This document shows, in pieces, positions 52,755 through 62,810 of a stretch of 64,000 bases of DNA. This DNA comes from an uncultured Aquimarina sp. (GTDB taxonomy: Bacteria; Bacteroidota; Bacteroidia; Flavobacteriales; Flavobacteriaceae), in contig CANMWA010000007.1 in assembly GCA_947501475.1 (NCBI GenBank), positions 1 through 64,000 on the forward strand, written 5' to 3'. Position 1 is the first letter of the stretch; every line of letters begins with the position of its first letter. The notes below the pieces were generated by a model. The model did not search any database and was not told the origin of the DNA. It was given only the letters and a program-made list of their open reading frames with translations. The translations under genes were made by a program, and so were the position numbers.

Positions 52755-54884
52755 ATGAATAGAAAAGATATTCAACATATACAATTATCCCAAAACAAAA
52801 CAGAAAGTAATACTCTCAAAACTTCAGTTTTTAATACTTCTGAAGGGATAACTGTAAAATCATCCTATACCAAAGAGGATATTGCAAATATAAATCACCT
52901 TAATTTCTCTGCTGGATTACCACCATACCTAAGAGGACCATATTCTACAATGTATGTTCGTAGACCATGGACTATTAGACAATATGCTGGGTTTTCTACC
53001 GCCGAAGAAAGTAATGCCTTTTATCGTAGAAATCTTGCCGCGGGCCAAAAAGGATTATCAGTAGCATTTGATCTTGCTACGCATAGAGGGTATGACAGTG
53101 ATCATGAACGTGTATTTGGTGATGTAGGAATGGCAGGAGTAGCCATAGATACAGTAGAGGATATGAAAATCCTTTTCGATCAAATCCCCTTGGATAAAAT
53201 GTCGGTTTCTATGACTATGAATGGAGCAGTACTACCAATCATGGCTTTTTATATTGTAGCAGCTCAAGAGCAAGGAGTGGATAAAAATTTACTTTCGGGA
53301 ACCATCCAAAACGATATCTTAAAGGAATTTATGGTACGTAATACTTATGTATACCCTCCTACTCCTTCTATGCGTATAATAGGTGATATTTTTAAATATT
53401 GCTCTAAGAACATGCCAAAATTTAATCCAATTAGTATCTCAGGATATCACATGCAAGAAGCTGGAGCAACCTGTGATATAGAATTAGCATATACTCTTGC
53501 AGATGGTTTAGAGTATATTAGAAAAGGTATAGAAGCAGGGCTCGATGTCGATTCTTTTGCTCCTCGCCTATCCTTTTTCTGGGCTATTGGCATGAATCAC
53601 TTTATGGAAATAGCCAAAATGAGAGCTGCGAGAATGCTTTGGGCAAAATTGATTAAACAATTTAATCCAAAGAATCCTAAATCGCTAATGTTACGTACAC
53701 ATTGCCAAACTAGTGGTTGGAGTTTAACTGCGCAAGATCCATTTAATAATGTTGCCCGTACCTGTATAGAAGCTAGTGCAGCAGCTTTTGGCGGCACGCA
53801 AAGCTTACATACAAATGCCCTTGATGAAGCAATAGCATTACCAACAGATTTTTCGGCTCGAATAGCTAGGAATACACAGATTTATCTTCAAGAAGAAACA
53901 CAGATCACACGTACAGTTGATCCATGGGCAGGAAGTTATTATGTAGAATCCCTGACCAATGGTATTGCAGAAAAGGCTTGGAAATTAATTGAAGAAGTAG
54001 AAGAATTAGGTGGAATGACAAAAGCTATTGAAGCAGGAATTCCTAAAATGAGAATTGAAGAGGCTGCAGCGCGAAAACAAGCTAGGATTGATAGTGAACA
54101 AGATGTGATCATTGGTGTTAATAAATTTAAATTAGAAGAAGAAGAGGCCATTAGCACGCTAAAAGTAGATAATCAAGCTGTTAGAACCCAACAAATAGAA
54201 GGGCTAGAAAAAGTAAAAGCTTCAAGAGATAAAGATGCTGTACAAAAAGCACTAGAAAATTTAACTAAAGCTGCAACCAATGACAATCAAAATTTATTAG
54301 CTTTAGCAGTAGAAGCAGCAAAATTAAGAGCAACTCTAGGTGAAATTAGTGATGCTCTAGAGGAAAAATTCGGAAGACATAAAGCACAAATAAAAACTTT
54401 TACCGGAGTGTATGCTAAAGAAATAAAAAACGATGAATCCTTTAACAAGGCACGAGAGCTTGCTAATCAATTTACTGATTTAGAAGGACGTAGACCGAGA
54501 ATCATGATTGCAAAAATGGGGCAAGACGGCCATGATCGTGGTGCAAAAGTTGTTGCAACCAGTTATGCAGATGTAGGTTTTGATGTCGATATTGGCCCAC
54601 TTTTTCAAACCCCCGTTGAGGCAGCTAAACAAGCCGTAGAAAATGATGTGCACATTGTAGGTGTATCTTCGCTGGCTGGAGGGCATAAAACTTTGGTTCC
54701 ACAAATCGTAGAAGAGTTAAAAAAATATGGCCGTGAGGACATCATGGTCATCGTTGGGGGTGTTATCCCCCCTGATGACTACGATTTTTTATTCGAAGCA
54801 GGAGCCGTAGCTATTTTTGGCCCTGGCACCAAAATTAGTGATGCTGCCATTACTATTTTAGATATTTTAATATCGACTTTTTAA
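52755..54884 (+). CDS. mutB: Methylmalonyl-CoA mutase large subunit
   Basis: A 709-residue B12 enzyme. The start is the ATG at 52755 ([13 protein letters not shown]). The barrel domain shows [67 protein letters not shown] and [13 protein letters not shown]. The C-terminal cobalamin domain has the DxHxxG motif in [12 protein letters not shown] (His axial ligand) and [20 protein letters not shown]. It rearranges methylmalonyl-CoA and succinyl-CoA with adenosylcobalamin, linking propionate metabolism and the TCA cycle. Confidence 0.95.
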   Translation: MNRKDIQHIQLSQNKTESNTLKTSVFNTSEGITVKSSYTKEDIANINHLNFSAGLPPYLRGPYSTMYVRRPWTIRQYAGFSTAEESNAFYRRNLAAGQKGLSVAFDLATHRGYDSDHERVFGDVGMAGVAIDTVEDMKILFDQIPLDKMSVSMTMNGAVLPIMAFYIVAAQEQGVDKNLLSGTIQNDILKEFMVRNTYVYPPTPSMRIIGDIFKYCSKNMPKFNPISISGYHMQEAGATCDIELAYTLADGLEYIRKGIEAGLDVDSFAPRLSFFWAIGMNHFMEIAKMRAARMLWAKLIKQFNPKNPKSLMLRTHCQTSGWSLTAQDPFNNVARTCIEASAAAFGGTQSLHTNALDEAIALPTDFSARIARNTQIYLQEETQITRTVDPWAGSYYVESLTNGIAEKAWKLIEEVEELGGMTKAIEAGIPKMRIEEAAARKQARIDSEQDVIIGVNKFKLEEEEAISTLKVDNQAVRTQQIEGLEKVKASRDKDAVQKALENLTKAATNDNQNLLALAVEAAKLRATLGEISDALEEKFGRHKAQIKTFTGVYAKEIKNDESFNKARELANQFTDLEGRRPRIMIAKMGQDGHDRGAKVVATSYADVGFDVDIGPLFQTPVEAAKQAVENDVHIVGVSSLAGGHKTLVPQIVEELKKYGREDIMVIVGGVIPPDDYDFLFEAGAVAIFGPGTKISDAAITILDILISTF

Positions 54885-54924
54885 GAAACTAAAACTATAT
54901 TAAACTAGTAACTACAATACTATT

Positions 54925-56682
54925 CTAATTTGATGAAATAGCAGGCGAAATAGTAGTGGTTTGAATACTAGGCGTAGTAATAGAATTAAATCTAAAAAGC
55001 TGTATTTTTTTATTTAAATCCGCAAGCTTAAACACTTTAATTTCCTCAGTTTGATTTTCTCTACCCCAATTTTTATATACTGTGCCTTTTAAGTATGTTG
55101 GCTGATACTTTTTGTTCCCTAAATACTTCATATTGATCAGCCAATCACCTTTTTTCATATCATATATAAAAAACTCTTTAGAAGAATATCCTTTTGATTT
55201 TTGATCAGCGATTAGGCTACTGTTTTTAGCTAAAGAATGTTCATACTCAAATGCATTCAAACTTGGATCTATAAACTCAAAGGCAAATTCGGCTTCAGAA
55301 GTATTCCACTCTAAAACAACACGTATATCACTTTCTAGACTTTCCTTCTTACTTTTGGGTATAAACTTTTCTTTAAATTTGGCAATGTCTTTCTTTTGAG
55401 AATATAACGATTGCATCTCATTATAAACGATTTGCTCTATGCCCTTATTATCCTGTAGCTTATATCCTCTTTGCAGATATCTTAGATACATATCCCAGCC
55501 CTCTTTATATTGTTTGTTTTTGACATATGCATTAGCTAGATCTCTAAAAGACTGAGTATAAGATGGTCGTAGATATGCAATTCTATAATACACTTCTATA
55601 GCCTGCTTTTTTTCTCCATAGCCTTCATAAGCATATGCCAAGGCTTTAAGAGCTTCAGGGTTTTCATTAAACTCTTCCTTCATATCTTTTAAAACTTTCA
55701 AAGAAAGTTTTTTATTCTTTTTCTCTGTTATAAAAAAATCGGCTACATCCAAGTAAAAGCTCGGTGTGTTTTTATAATTTGAAACCACATCCTTATATAA
55801 ACTATACAAATCTTTATCAGGAGTGTTCCTAAATTTTTCTAGATACTTAGAATATAATGTTGTGTATTTGTATGGAAACGCATCAAATTTATATTTGGGC
55901 TGATTATAAGAACTTATTAACTCTTTTAAGTCCTGTGCTTTTGAAGCCCCTTTTGTTTTTACTATAATTACCCCTGCAGCACCGCGCATCCCGTATAATG
56001 TAGTTGCTGCTACTGATCTAAGAATAGTAACATAATCCACATCATATAAATCCACATGTGGCGGATTACCATTAAAAATCATACCATCAATATCCCATAA
56101 GGCATTGCTCCTGCCGTAAACGGTTCCCGTAGGGCGAATTCCTGCAGTCCCGTATCCACTAAATGCTAACTGATTTTGAATAGCCTCGACAATTGTTGCT
56201 GAACCTAACCATAAATCTTTACCTTCTATAATTTGTGCTCGATTTGAAAAGCTTTTTGTATCTATATTGCCGTATGCAGTAGATAACTTATTTCTTTTTC
56301 TCTTTTTTACACGAAGCGTCTTTTTGTCTGAAGCTCCATTAACTAAAACCTCATCCAGATTACTTACCTGTTTATTCATTTTAACATTTAGAAATCCTGT
56401 TACATCTTCTACCATAATCTCTAGAGGCTCCATCCCAACATGCGAGTATTGAATCACTTCTCTTTCTGATGCATTAATATTATATTGACCTTCTTTATTG
56501 GTTACAACTTTTCGATTGGTATTCTTTACCAATACTTTTACATTTTGCAAAGGTTTGTTATTGTGTGTTATGTGACCAAATACTTTATTTTTTTCAGAAG
56601 ATTGACTAAAAAGAAGAGAGCTATTTATGAATAAAGCCAAACATAAAAGAGTCTTACAAAATCGAGAAAAATGTGATACCAT
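54925..56682 (-). CDS. Barrel-less plug / TPR / DUF2135-like secreted protein, paralog 1
   Basis: A 585-residue exported protein. Signal peptide 1-26; CarboxypepD_reg-like domain 32-103 (GHITHNNKPLQNVKVLVKNT); a TonB plug-like part 135-245 with the SusC signature ALWDIDGMIF and LYGMRGAAGVIIVKTKG; a helical TPR region about 335-410 (NPEALKALAYAYEGYGEKKQ, SFRDLANAYVKNKQYKEGW); and a DUF2135-like beta domain 452-556 (LEWNTSEAEF, GYSSKEFF, YLGNKKY, VYKNWG). No outer-membrane barrel follows the plug. It is the last of four tandem paralogs and the only one with a Thr/Ser-rich tail. Function unknown. Confidence 0.82.
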   Translation of the reverse strand: MVSHFSRFCKTLLCLALFINSSLLFSQSSEKNKVFGHITHNNKPLQNVKVLVKNTNRKVVTNKEGQYNINASEREVIQYSHVGMEPLEIMVEDVTGFLNVKMNKQVSNLDEVLVNGASDKKTLRVKKRKRNKLSTAYGNIDTKSFSNRAQIIEGKDLWLGSATIVEAIQNQLAFSGYGTAGIRPTGTVYGRSNALWDIDGMIFNGNPPHVDLYDVDYVTILRSVAATTLYGMRGAAGVIIVKTKGASKAQDLKELISSYNQPKYKFDAFPYKYTTLYSKYLEKFRNTPDKDLYSLYKDVVSNYKNTPSFYLDVADFFITEKKNKKLSLKVLKDMKEEFNENPEALKALAYAYEGYGEKKQAIEVYYRIAYLRPSYTQSFRDLANAYVKNKQYKEGWDMYLRYLQRGYKLQDNKGIEQIVYNEMQSLYSQKKDIAKFKEKFIPKSKKESLESDIRVVLEWNTSEAEFAFEFIDPSLNAFEYEHSLAKNSSLIADQKSKGYSSKEFFIYDMKKGDWLINMKYLGNKKYQPTYLKGTVYKNWGRENQTEEIKVFKLADLNKKIQLFRFNSITTPSIQTTTISPAISSN

Positions 56683-56779
56683 GTTGTTAAAGTTTTAAGT
56701 TTTAAAATCTAAAAATCAACTCATTACATCTAATCTAAAGATATTAAAGATATCTTTTTGATTATTGTATAAAAATGTT

Positions 56780-56799
56780 AATTAACCATTTTTATGATT
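56780..56799 (-). promoter_or_regulatory. Shared upstream element of the paralog array, copy 1
   Basis: On the plus strand AATTAAC is followed by a five-base gap and TTATGATT, about 100 bases upstream of the paralog 1 start. The same pair of blocks occurs upstream of paralogs 2 and 3. Confidence 0.4.
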
Positions 56800-56839
56800 T
56801 GATAGCGACTATGTATTTATAAAAAAATATGTATTTGTC

Positions 56840-58597
56840 CTAACGAACAAAATTTGCCTTAAGCTTAAGTAATTGCATCTTGTAATTTTGTTTTGTTAAA
56901 GTAAAAAGTCTAATTTCTTTACTTTGGTTTTCTCTTCCCCAATTTTTATAAATTGTAGCTTTTAGATAAGTAGGTTCATAGTTTTTATTACCAAGGTAAA
57001 TAGCATTTACAATCCAATTACCCAATCCTGTATCATATATAAAAAACTCATTAGACGAATATCCTTTTAATTTCTCATCTGCAATGCGATCGCTATTTTT
57101 TGCTAAAGAATGTTCAAAAGTGAACGAGTTCAACTCTGGGTCTACAAATTCAAGTTCAAATTCGGCTTCAGATGTGTTCCATTCAAACACCAAACGTATA
57201 TCACTAGTCGAGGTTTCTTCTTTATCTTTAACTACAAACAATTCTTTGATTTCTGCCTCATCTTTCTTATGATTATGTAACCATTTCATCTCGCTATATA
57301 CTATTTCTTCTATGCCTTTTTCATTCAAAGTATAGCCTCGGTGCAAATATCTCATATATATATCCCAGCCTTCTTTATATTGTTTATTCTCTATATATGC
57401 ATTAGCCAAATCTCTAAAAGATTGCTTGTAAGATGGCCTAAGAAAAGCTACTCTATAATAAACCTTTATTGCTTCAGAAAAATCCTCGTTTACTTGATAC
57501 ATATATGCCAAAGCTTTTAAAGCTTCTGGGTCATTATAGAATATTTCATACATATCACCAAGCACTTGATAATAAAGATTTTTATTCCCTTTTTCTTTTC
57601 TTAAAAATTGAGCGACATCCAAAAAGAAGTTTATAGAATGTGAATTTTCTTGTAACAATGTTTTATAGGTGCTATATAATTTATCATTAGAAACTTTGTT
57701 TAATATGTTAATGTATTTGGCTTTAAAATATTCATATTTAAAAGGTTTCGCTAAATAATCATAATTGCTTTGGTTATTTTTATTCAATACACTTGTTATT
57801 GTTGTTTTGATTTTTGAAGCTCCTTTTGTGTTAACTACTATAACTCCTTCTGAACCGCGTTTACCATACAATGTCGTTGCCGAGATAGACCTTAGAATTG
57901 CGACATACTCAACATCAGCAAGATCAACATGTGGTGGGTTATTTTCATAAATCATTCCATCGATATCCCAAAGAGCAGTGTTTGGCTTAGCACCCTCCCG
58001 CCTAGTGGTCGAAATCGAACTTGTAGGACGTATTTGAATGCCTTTATTTCCAAATTTATCTAAGATTACTCTTTTATAAACCAAGTGATTTTGTATTGCA
58101 TCAATAATATCTACAGCTCCTGGCCACAAGTCTTTATTTTCTAAAATTTGTATTGAAGTTGCCGCACTATTTTTATCAATACTACCATATGCTGATACAA
58201 CAATCGGTTTTTCTACTTTACTCTCTTTTGTATTTTTCTTTTCTTGATTATCTTGAATAAAAACAGTGTCTAAATTATTTAATTCTTCGCTCATTTTTAC
58301 ATTAAGAAACTTAGTAACATCTTCTACTACAATTTCTAGAGGTATCATACCAACAAAAGAAAATCTAATAATTTCTCTTTCTGAAGTTTCTATAAAATAA
58401 TGTCCATTTTCATTAGTAATTGTCTTTCTGTTTGAATCTTTAATACTAATATGAGCATTTTTTAACGGAATGTTGTTATGAGTAACATAGCCAGAAACCT
58501 TTTTTAAAGATATAGATTGGGCATGGGTGTATATGAAATTTAAACTAATAAAAATAAGTAATATTAATCTAATACCAGAAGTTAGTTGTATGGACAT
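56840..58597 (-). CDS. Barrel-less plug / TPR / DUF2135-like secreted protein, paralog 2
   Basis: A 585-residue paralog with the same order: signal peptide to about residue 26 (ending YTHAQ), CarboxypepD_reg-like domain (SGYVTHNNIPLKNAHISIKD), plug-like segment (ALWDIDGMIYENN, LYGKRGSEGVIVVNTKG), TPR-like helices (EALKALAYMYQVNEDFSEAI) and a DUF2135-like C-terminus (FEWNTSEAEFELEFVDPELN). Two short insertions (IRPTSSISTTRREGAK) enlarge the plug. It is closest to paralog 1 in its plug and TPR regions. The stop is eight or so residues shorter than paralog 1's tail. Confidence 0.82.
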   Translation of the reverse strand: MSIQLTSGIRLILLIFISLNFIYTHAQSISLKKVSGYVTHNNIPLKNAHISIKDSNRKTITNENGHYFIETSEREIIRFSFVGMIPLEIVVEDVTKFLNVKMSEELNNLDTVFIQDNQEKKNTKESKVEKPIVVSAYGSIDKNSAATSIQILENKDLWPGAVDIIDAIQNHLVYKRVILDKFGNKGIQIRPTSSISTTRREGAKPNTALWDIDGMIYENNPPHVDLADVEYVAILRSISATTLYGKRGSEGVIVVNTKGASKIKTTITSVLNKNNQSNYDYLAKPFKYEYFKAKYINILNKVSNDKLYSTYKTLLQENSHSINFFLDVAQFLRKEKGNKNLYYQVLGDMYEIFYNDPEALKALAYMYQVNEDFSEAIKVYYRVAFLRPSYKQSFRDLANAYIENKQYKEGWDIYMRYLHRGYTLNEKGIEEIVYSEMKWLHNHKKDEAEIKELFVVKDKEETSTSDIRLVFEWNTSEAEFELEFVDPELNSFTFEHSLAKNSDRIADEKLKGYSSNEFFIYDTGLGNWIVNAIYLGNKNYEPTYLKATIYKNWGRENQSKEIRLFTLTKQNYKMQLLKLKANFVR

Positions 58598-58719
58598 ATG
58601 TGATGGTTTTAAGTAAAAAAATAAGCCAATTTCCTATATCTGTTTAAATTAGTTTTTAAACAGATATTTACACATATATTCATCACAATAATGTTACCAA
58701 AATCAATATTACAACCCTC

Positions 58720-58740
58720 AATTAACAGTAATTTATGATT
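58720..58740 (-). promoter_or_regulatory. Shared upstream element of the paralog array, copy 2
   Basis: AATTAAC, six bases, TTATGATT on the plus strand, about 123 bases upstream of the paralog 2 start; nearly identical over 22 bases to copy 3. Confidence 0.45.
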
Positions 58741-58755
58741 AAAACTCCATAATTA

Positions 58756-60528
58756 TTATTTTTTTAAGGATATCATTGAAGTATTCATTTTTGAATTGAA
58801 TGACAACAACTGCATTTTATGATTTTGATTTTGTAATTTAAAAAGTTTAACCTCTTGGGTCTGATTGATCTTCCCCCAGTTTCTATATACTGTAGCTTTT
58901 AAATAGGTAGGCTCATAATTTTTGTTTCCTAAATAATTGATATTTACATACCAATCGCCTTCGGTTAAATTATAGACATAAAATTCTTTACTAGAATACC
59001 CTATATCTTTCTCGTCTAGAATCAGAAATTTATTCTTTTCTAAAGAATGTTCAAAAGAAAATGACTCGGATTTCGGATCCACAAATTCTATATCAAACTC
59101 GGCCTCAGAGGTATTCCATTCAAAAACAATTCGCAGATCACCTTTGGCAGAATTCCAAAGATTTAACTCTTTTATATCATAGGTATCTTTGATCGCAGCT
59201 AAATTCTTTTTTTGTGTATATAGATAACTCATTTCACTAAAAACTGTTTTTTCTATCCCTTCTGAATATACAGAGTTACCGGTTTTTAAGTAATTAAGGT
59301 AAGAATTCCATGCCTTTTTATATTGTTTATTGCCTACATAGGCGTTTGCCAGGTCTCTATAAGATTGTGCATAGGATGGTCTCAATTTGGTTAGCCTATT
59401 GTACACCCTAATAGCATGTTGATTTTTACCTTTTTCTTGGTATGAATATGCAATAGCTTTTAAAGCTTCTGGATTTTCTTTAAAAACTTCTTCGGCATCT
59501 AAAAGTACTTTTAAATAAAGTGAATCTGATTTCTTATCGGTCTTAAAATATTCTGAAGCATCTAGATAAAAACTAGGAGAATTTTTATTAGTACTTGCTA
59601 TGGTTTTGTATTTTTTATATAAAATATCTTCGTCATCAGAAATGGTATCTAGTACGCCAAAAGAAGATCTAGAATATACAGTAGTATATACAGAAGCTTG
59701 ATTATAATTTTTCTTTTCCTCTGTCTTTTTCCCTTTTTCTTTAGAACCTCTCCATTTATGAGTTCTTATAACAATAACGCCCCCAGATCCTCGCATACCA
59801 TACTTCCCTGTTGCTGCGACAGATGTTAATATGGATATTTTATCAATTTCATCTGTAGATAAGAGTGGTGTTTCTTCAGAAATCATTCCGTCTACATCCC
59901 AAATAGCCAAACCTGCATCTGGATTAGACAGGTTTATAGAAAGATTACGAACGACTCTTACTCTTTTTCTACCTTTAGAATCAAAATCTGTTCCGTGAGG
60001 AAAGTCTATCAATCCTCTTAAGGTTTCTATCATGTCCCCTTTTCGAACATACATATCTTTTCCTTTTAAGGTTTTTATTTTACCAAAGGATCTGCTTTTT
60101 TCATCAATTACTCCATAAGCAGTATAAATATTAGTCTCTTCAATTTCCTCTTTACTTAATCTATTAGTATTTTTTTTAGCATTAACCATTACCTCATCAA
60201 GAGCATTTACCTTATTAGTCATATTGATATTGAGGGTTTTGGTGACATCCTCGACAATAATTTCTACGGGCTCCATTCCTGAATATGAAAATCGAATACT
60301 TTCTTTGACTCTTGCCTTGATCGTATAATATCCTTTTTTATCTGTGATAGTATGAATATTAGTATTCTGAACTCGGACATTTACGTTTTTTAATGGGAGG
60401 TTGTTATTTTTGACATATCCCGTAATTTCTTTTGAAATTTCGGACTGCGCAAAAACAGGAGTGAAATTTAAACTAGTTAATAAAATAAATAATGCTAATC
60501 TAAGAATAGAGTATAGTTGTACTGGCAT
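58756..60528 (-). CDS. Barrel-less plug / TPR / DUF2135-like secreted protein, paralog 3
   Basis: A 590-residue paralog with signal peptide (ending PVFAQ), CarboxypepD_reg-like domain (TGYVKNNNLPLKNVNVRVQN), plug-like segment (AIWDVDGMISEE, KYGMRGSGGVIVIRTHKW), a Lys-rich variable linker (RGSKEKGKKTEEKKN), TPR-like helices and the DUF2135-like end (FEWNTSEAEFDIEFVDP). From about residue 290 to the end it is nearly identical to paralog 4, also at the DNA level (58850-59660 against 60790-61600), while the N-terminal halves are more diverged. Confidence 0.82.
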   Translation of the reverse strand: MPVQLYSILRLALFILLTSLNFTPVFAQSEISKEITGYVKNNNLPLKNVNVRVQNTNIHTITDKKGYYTIKARVKESIRFSYSGMEPVEIIVEDVTKTLNINMTNKVNALDEVMVNAKKNTNRLSKEEIEETNIYTAYGVIDEKSRSFGKIKTLKGKDMYVRKGDMIETLRGLIDFPHGTDFDSKGRKRVRVVRNLSINLSNPDAGLAIWDVDGMISEETPLLSTDEIDKISILTSVAATGKYGMRGSGGVIVIRTHKWRGSKEKGKKTEEKKNYNQASVYTTVYSRSSFGVLDTISDDEDILYKKYKTIASTNKNSPSFYLDASEYFKTDKKSDSLYLKVLLDAEEVFKENPEALKAIAYSYQEKGKNQHAIRVYNRLTKLRPSYAQSYRDLANAYVGNKQYKKAWNSYLNYLKTGNSVYSEGIEKTVFSEMSYLYTQKKNLAAIKDTYDIKELNLWNSAKGDLRIVFEWNTSEAEFDIEFVDPKSESFSFEHSLEKNKFLILDEKDIGYSSKEFYVYNLTEGDWYVNINYLGNKNYEPTYLKATVYRNWGKINQTQEVKLFKLQNQNHKMQLLSFNSKMNTSMISLKK

Positions 60529-60640
60529 GTGTGATGGTTTTAATAATTAAAAAACAAACTATTTTTCTAGCCTGTTTACAATAAATATTTATTGTTAAAT
60601 ATTTCACAATAATGCTGCCACACTTACATTTAAAACTATC

Positions 60641-60661
60641 AATTAACAATAATTTATGATT
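60641..60661 (-). promoter_or_regulatory. Shared upstream element of the paralog array, copy 3
   Basis: AATTAAC, six bases, TTATGATT on the plus strand, about 113 bases upstream of the paralog 3 start. A second block, CACAATAATG, lies 30-50 bases closer to the gene here and in copy 2. Confidence 0.45.
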
Positions 60662-60702
60662 GACTTCGTATTATTCTTGTTTTTCACATTAGAACTCATA
60701 AA

Positions 60703-62448
60703 TTATTTTTTTGAAGTTATTGCTTTTGAGTTAAATGTTAGCAATTGCATTTTATGATTTTGATGTTGTAATTTATAAAGCTTAACCTCTTGAGTCTGAT
60801 TGATCTTCCCCCAGTTTCTATATACTGTAGCTTTTAAATAGGTAGGCTCATAATTTTTGTTTCCTAAATAATTGATATTTACATACCAATCACCTTGGGT
60901 TAAATTATAGATATAAAATTCTTTACTAGAATACCCTATATCTTTCTCATCTAGAATCAGAAATTTATTTTTCTCTAAAGAATGTTCAAAAGAAAACGAT
61001 CCGGATTTTGGATCAACAAATTCTATATCAAACTCGGCCTCAGAGGTATTCCATTCAAAAACAATTCGCAGATCACCTTTGGCAGAATTCCAAAGGTTTA
61101 ATTCTTTTATATCATAGGTATCTTTGATCGTAGCTAAATTCTTTTTTTGTGTATATAGATAACTCATCTCACTAAAAACTGTTTTTTCTATACCTTCTGA
61201 ATATACAGAATTACCAGTTTTTAAGTAATTAAGGTAAGAACGCCATGCCTTTTTATATTGTTTATTCCCCACATAGGCGTTTGCCAGATCTCTATAAGAT
61301 TGCGCATAGGATGGTCTCAATTTCGTTAGTCTATTGTACACCCTAATAGCATGCTGATCTTTACCATTTTCTTGGTATGAATATGCAATAGCTTTTAAAG
61401 CTTCTGGATTTTCATTAAAAACTTCTTCGGCATCTAAAAGTACTTTTAAATAAAGTGAATCTGATTTCTTATCGGCCTTAAAATATTCTGAAGCATCTAG
61501 ATAAAAACTAGGAGAATTCTTATGAACACTTGCTATGGTTTTATATTTTCTATATAAAATATCTTCATCATCAGAAATGGTATCTAATATACCAAAAGTG
61601 GGCCTGGAATATTCGGTTTTATATGTAGGGACTAAGCTCTTGCTTTTGGATTTCCTTTTACCTTTGCCTTTTTTCTGTGTGTTCTTAGCTCCCTTTGTCC
61701 TTACAACAATAACCCCACCAGAACCTCGCATACCATATCTCGATGTTCCTGCTACAGAAGTGATAACATCAACTTTATAGATTTCATCTACCGGTAAATT
61801 AGGTGGGTCTTCATAAACAGTGCCATCGATATCAAAAATAGCTAAGTTCTCAAATCGATTGCTCAATGATAAATTTGGCACTATTCTTACTCTTTTAGTA
61901 TTGCCTTCATACTCTATCCCTAGATAATGTACCAAACCACTTAATGTCTCAATCAAATCTTTACCCTGAATTAAAAGATCTTTACTCTTGATCGACTTTA
62001 CCTTACCAAACGATCTACTCTTTTTATCCATTACTCCATAAGCAGTAATAATTTTACTATCTTCAATGTCTTCTTCACTTAATTTATTGGTGTTTTTTTT
62101 GGTATTAATCATTACTTCACCAAGAGTATTCACTTTACTCTTCATGTTGATATTAAGTGTTTTAGTAACATCTTCAACCATAATTTCTACAGGCTCCATT
62201 CCAGAATAAGAAAATTGAATAATTTCTTTAATCTTAGCTTTTATAACATAATATCCGTTTTTATCTGTGATAGTCTTAATATCAGTGTTTTGCACCTTTA
62301 CATTTACATTTTCTATTGGAGAACTATTACTTTTAACATATCCAGAAATTTCCTTAGAATTATTTTCTGATTGACTGTAAGTAGTGGCACTAATACTTAT
62401 CAATATTACTAGCAACATTTTTTTTAAACGAGTATTTTTTTTTCCCAT
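60703..62448 (-). CDS. Barrel-less plug / TPR / DUF2135-like secreted protein, paralog 4
   Basis: A 581-residue paralog and the first gene of the minus-strand array. Signal peptide (MLLVILISISATTYS region after a basic start), CarboxypepD_reg-like domain (SGYVKSNSSPIENVNVKVQN), plug-like segment (AIFDIDGTVYEDPP, RYGMRGSGGVIVVRTKGAKN), a strongly basic variable linker (KKGKGKRKSKSKS), TPR-like helices (EALKAIAYSYQENGKDQHAI) and the DUF2135-like end. Its upstream region lacks the element shared by the other three. Confidence 0.82.
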   Translation of the reverse strand: MGKKNTRLKKMLLVILISISATTYSQSENNSKEISGYVKSNSSPIENVNVKVQNTDIKTITDKNGYYVIKAKIKEIIQFSYSGMEPVEIMVEDVTKTLNINMKSKVNTLGEVMINTKKNTNKLSEEDIEDSKIITAYGVMDKKSRSFGKVKSIKSKDLLIQGKDLIETLSGLVHYLGIEYEGNTKRVRIVPNLSLSNRFENLAIFDIDGTVYEDPPNLPVDEIYKVDVITSVAGTSRYGMRGSGGVIVVRTKGAKNTQKKGKGKRKSKSKSLVPTYKTEYSRPTFGILDTISDDEDILYRKYKTIASVHKNSPSFYLDASEYFKADKKSDSLYLKVLLDAEEVFNENPEALKAIAYSYQENGKDQHAIRVYNRLTKLRPSYAQSYRDLANAYVGNKQYKKAWRSYLNYLKTGNSVYSEGIEKTVFSEMSYLYTQKKNLATIKDTYDIKELNLWNSAKGDLRIVFEWNTSEAEFDIEFVDPKSGSFSFEHSLEKNKFLILDEKDIGYSSKEFYIYNLTQGDWYVNINYLGNKNYEPTYLKATVYRNWGKINQTQEVKLYKLQHQNHKMQLLTFNSKAITSKK

Positions 62449-62810
62449 AACTATAATGTGTGTTATTAAAACATTTGAATAATAAAGTAAGTTGTTTATT
62501 AATACAGTATACTTCCTAATCTATGTGCTCTTCCCAATCACTATAAAAGTAATAAATTTATAATAGTACATATACATTTTCTTATAGTTAACTTCTTTAT
62601 AGTAATAAAAAAGCCACTACCCTTTTGTTTCCAAAAATCATATAAACTAGCCATACTTTCTATGCTATGTTTTATCATTTTATACAACTATCAATAAGAT
62701 AAATAATAGTATTTTAGCTAAACATTTTATGCAAAAATAAAAAGCTATGCGTGCATAGTTTTTTAAAGTATAAATTGTAACTTTCACCAAATATTGATAA
62801 TCATATAGAT
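62449..62810. other. Intergenic region, 362 bases, divergent
   Basis: This gap separates paralog 4 and the SDR gene, which are divergently transcribed. It is AT-rich with no reading frame I support. A small stem (CTATG 62745-62749 with CATAG 62754-62758) followed by TTTTTT lies 52 bases before the SDR start; it could be a leader hairpin. No -7 box matches the consensus. Confidence 0.55.

Noticed and set aside
54925..62448. Ordinary SusC-type receptors truncated by frameshifts
   Set aside because: All four have the same intact length and the same TPR and DUF2135-like ends, so they are a defined architecture and not broken receptors.
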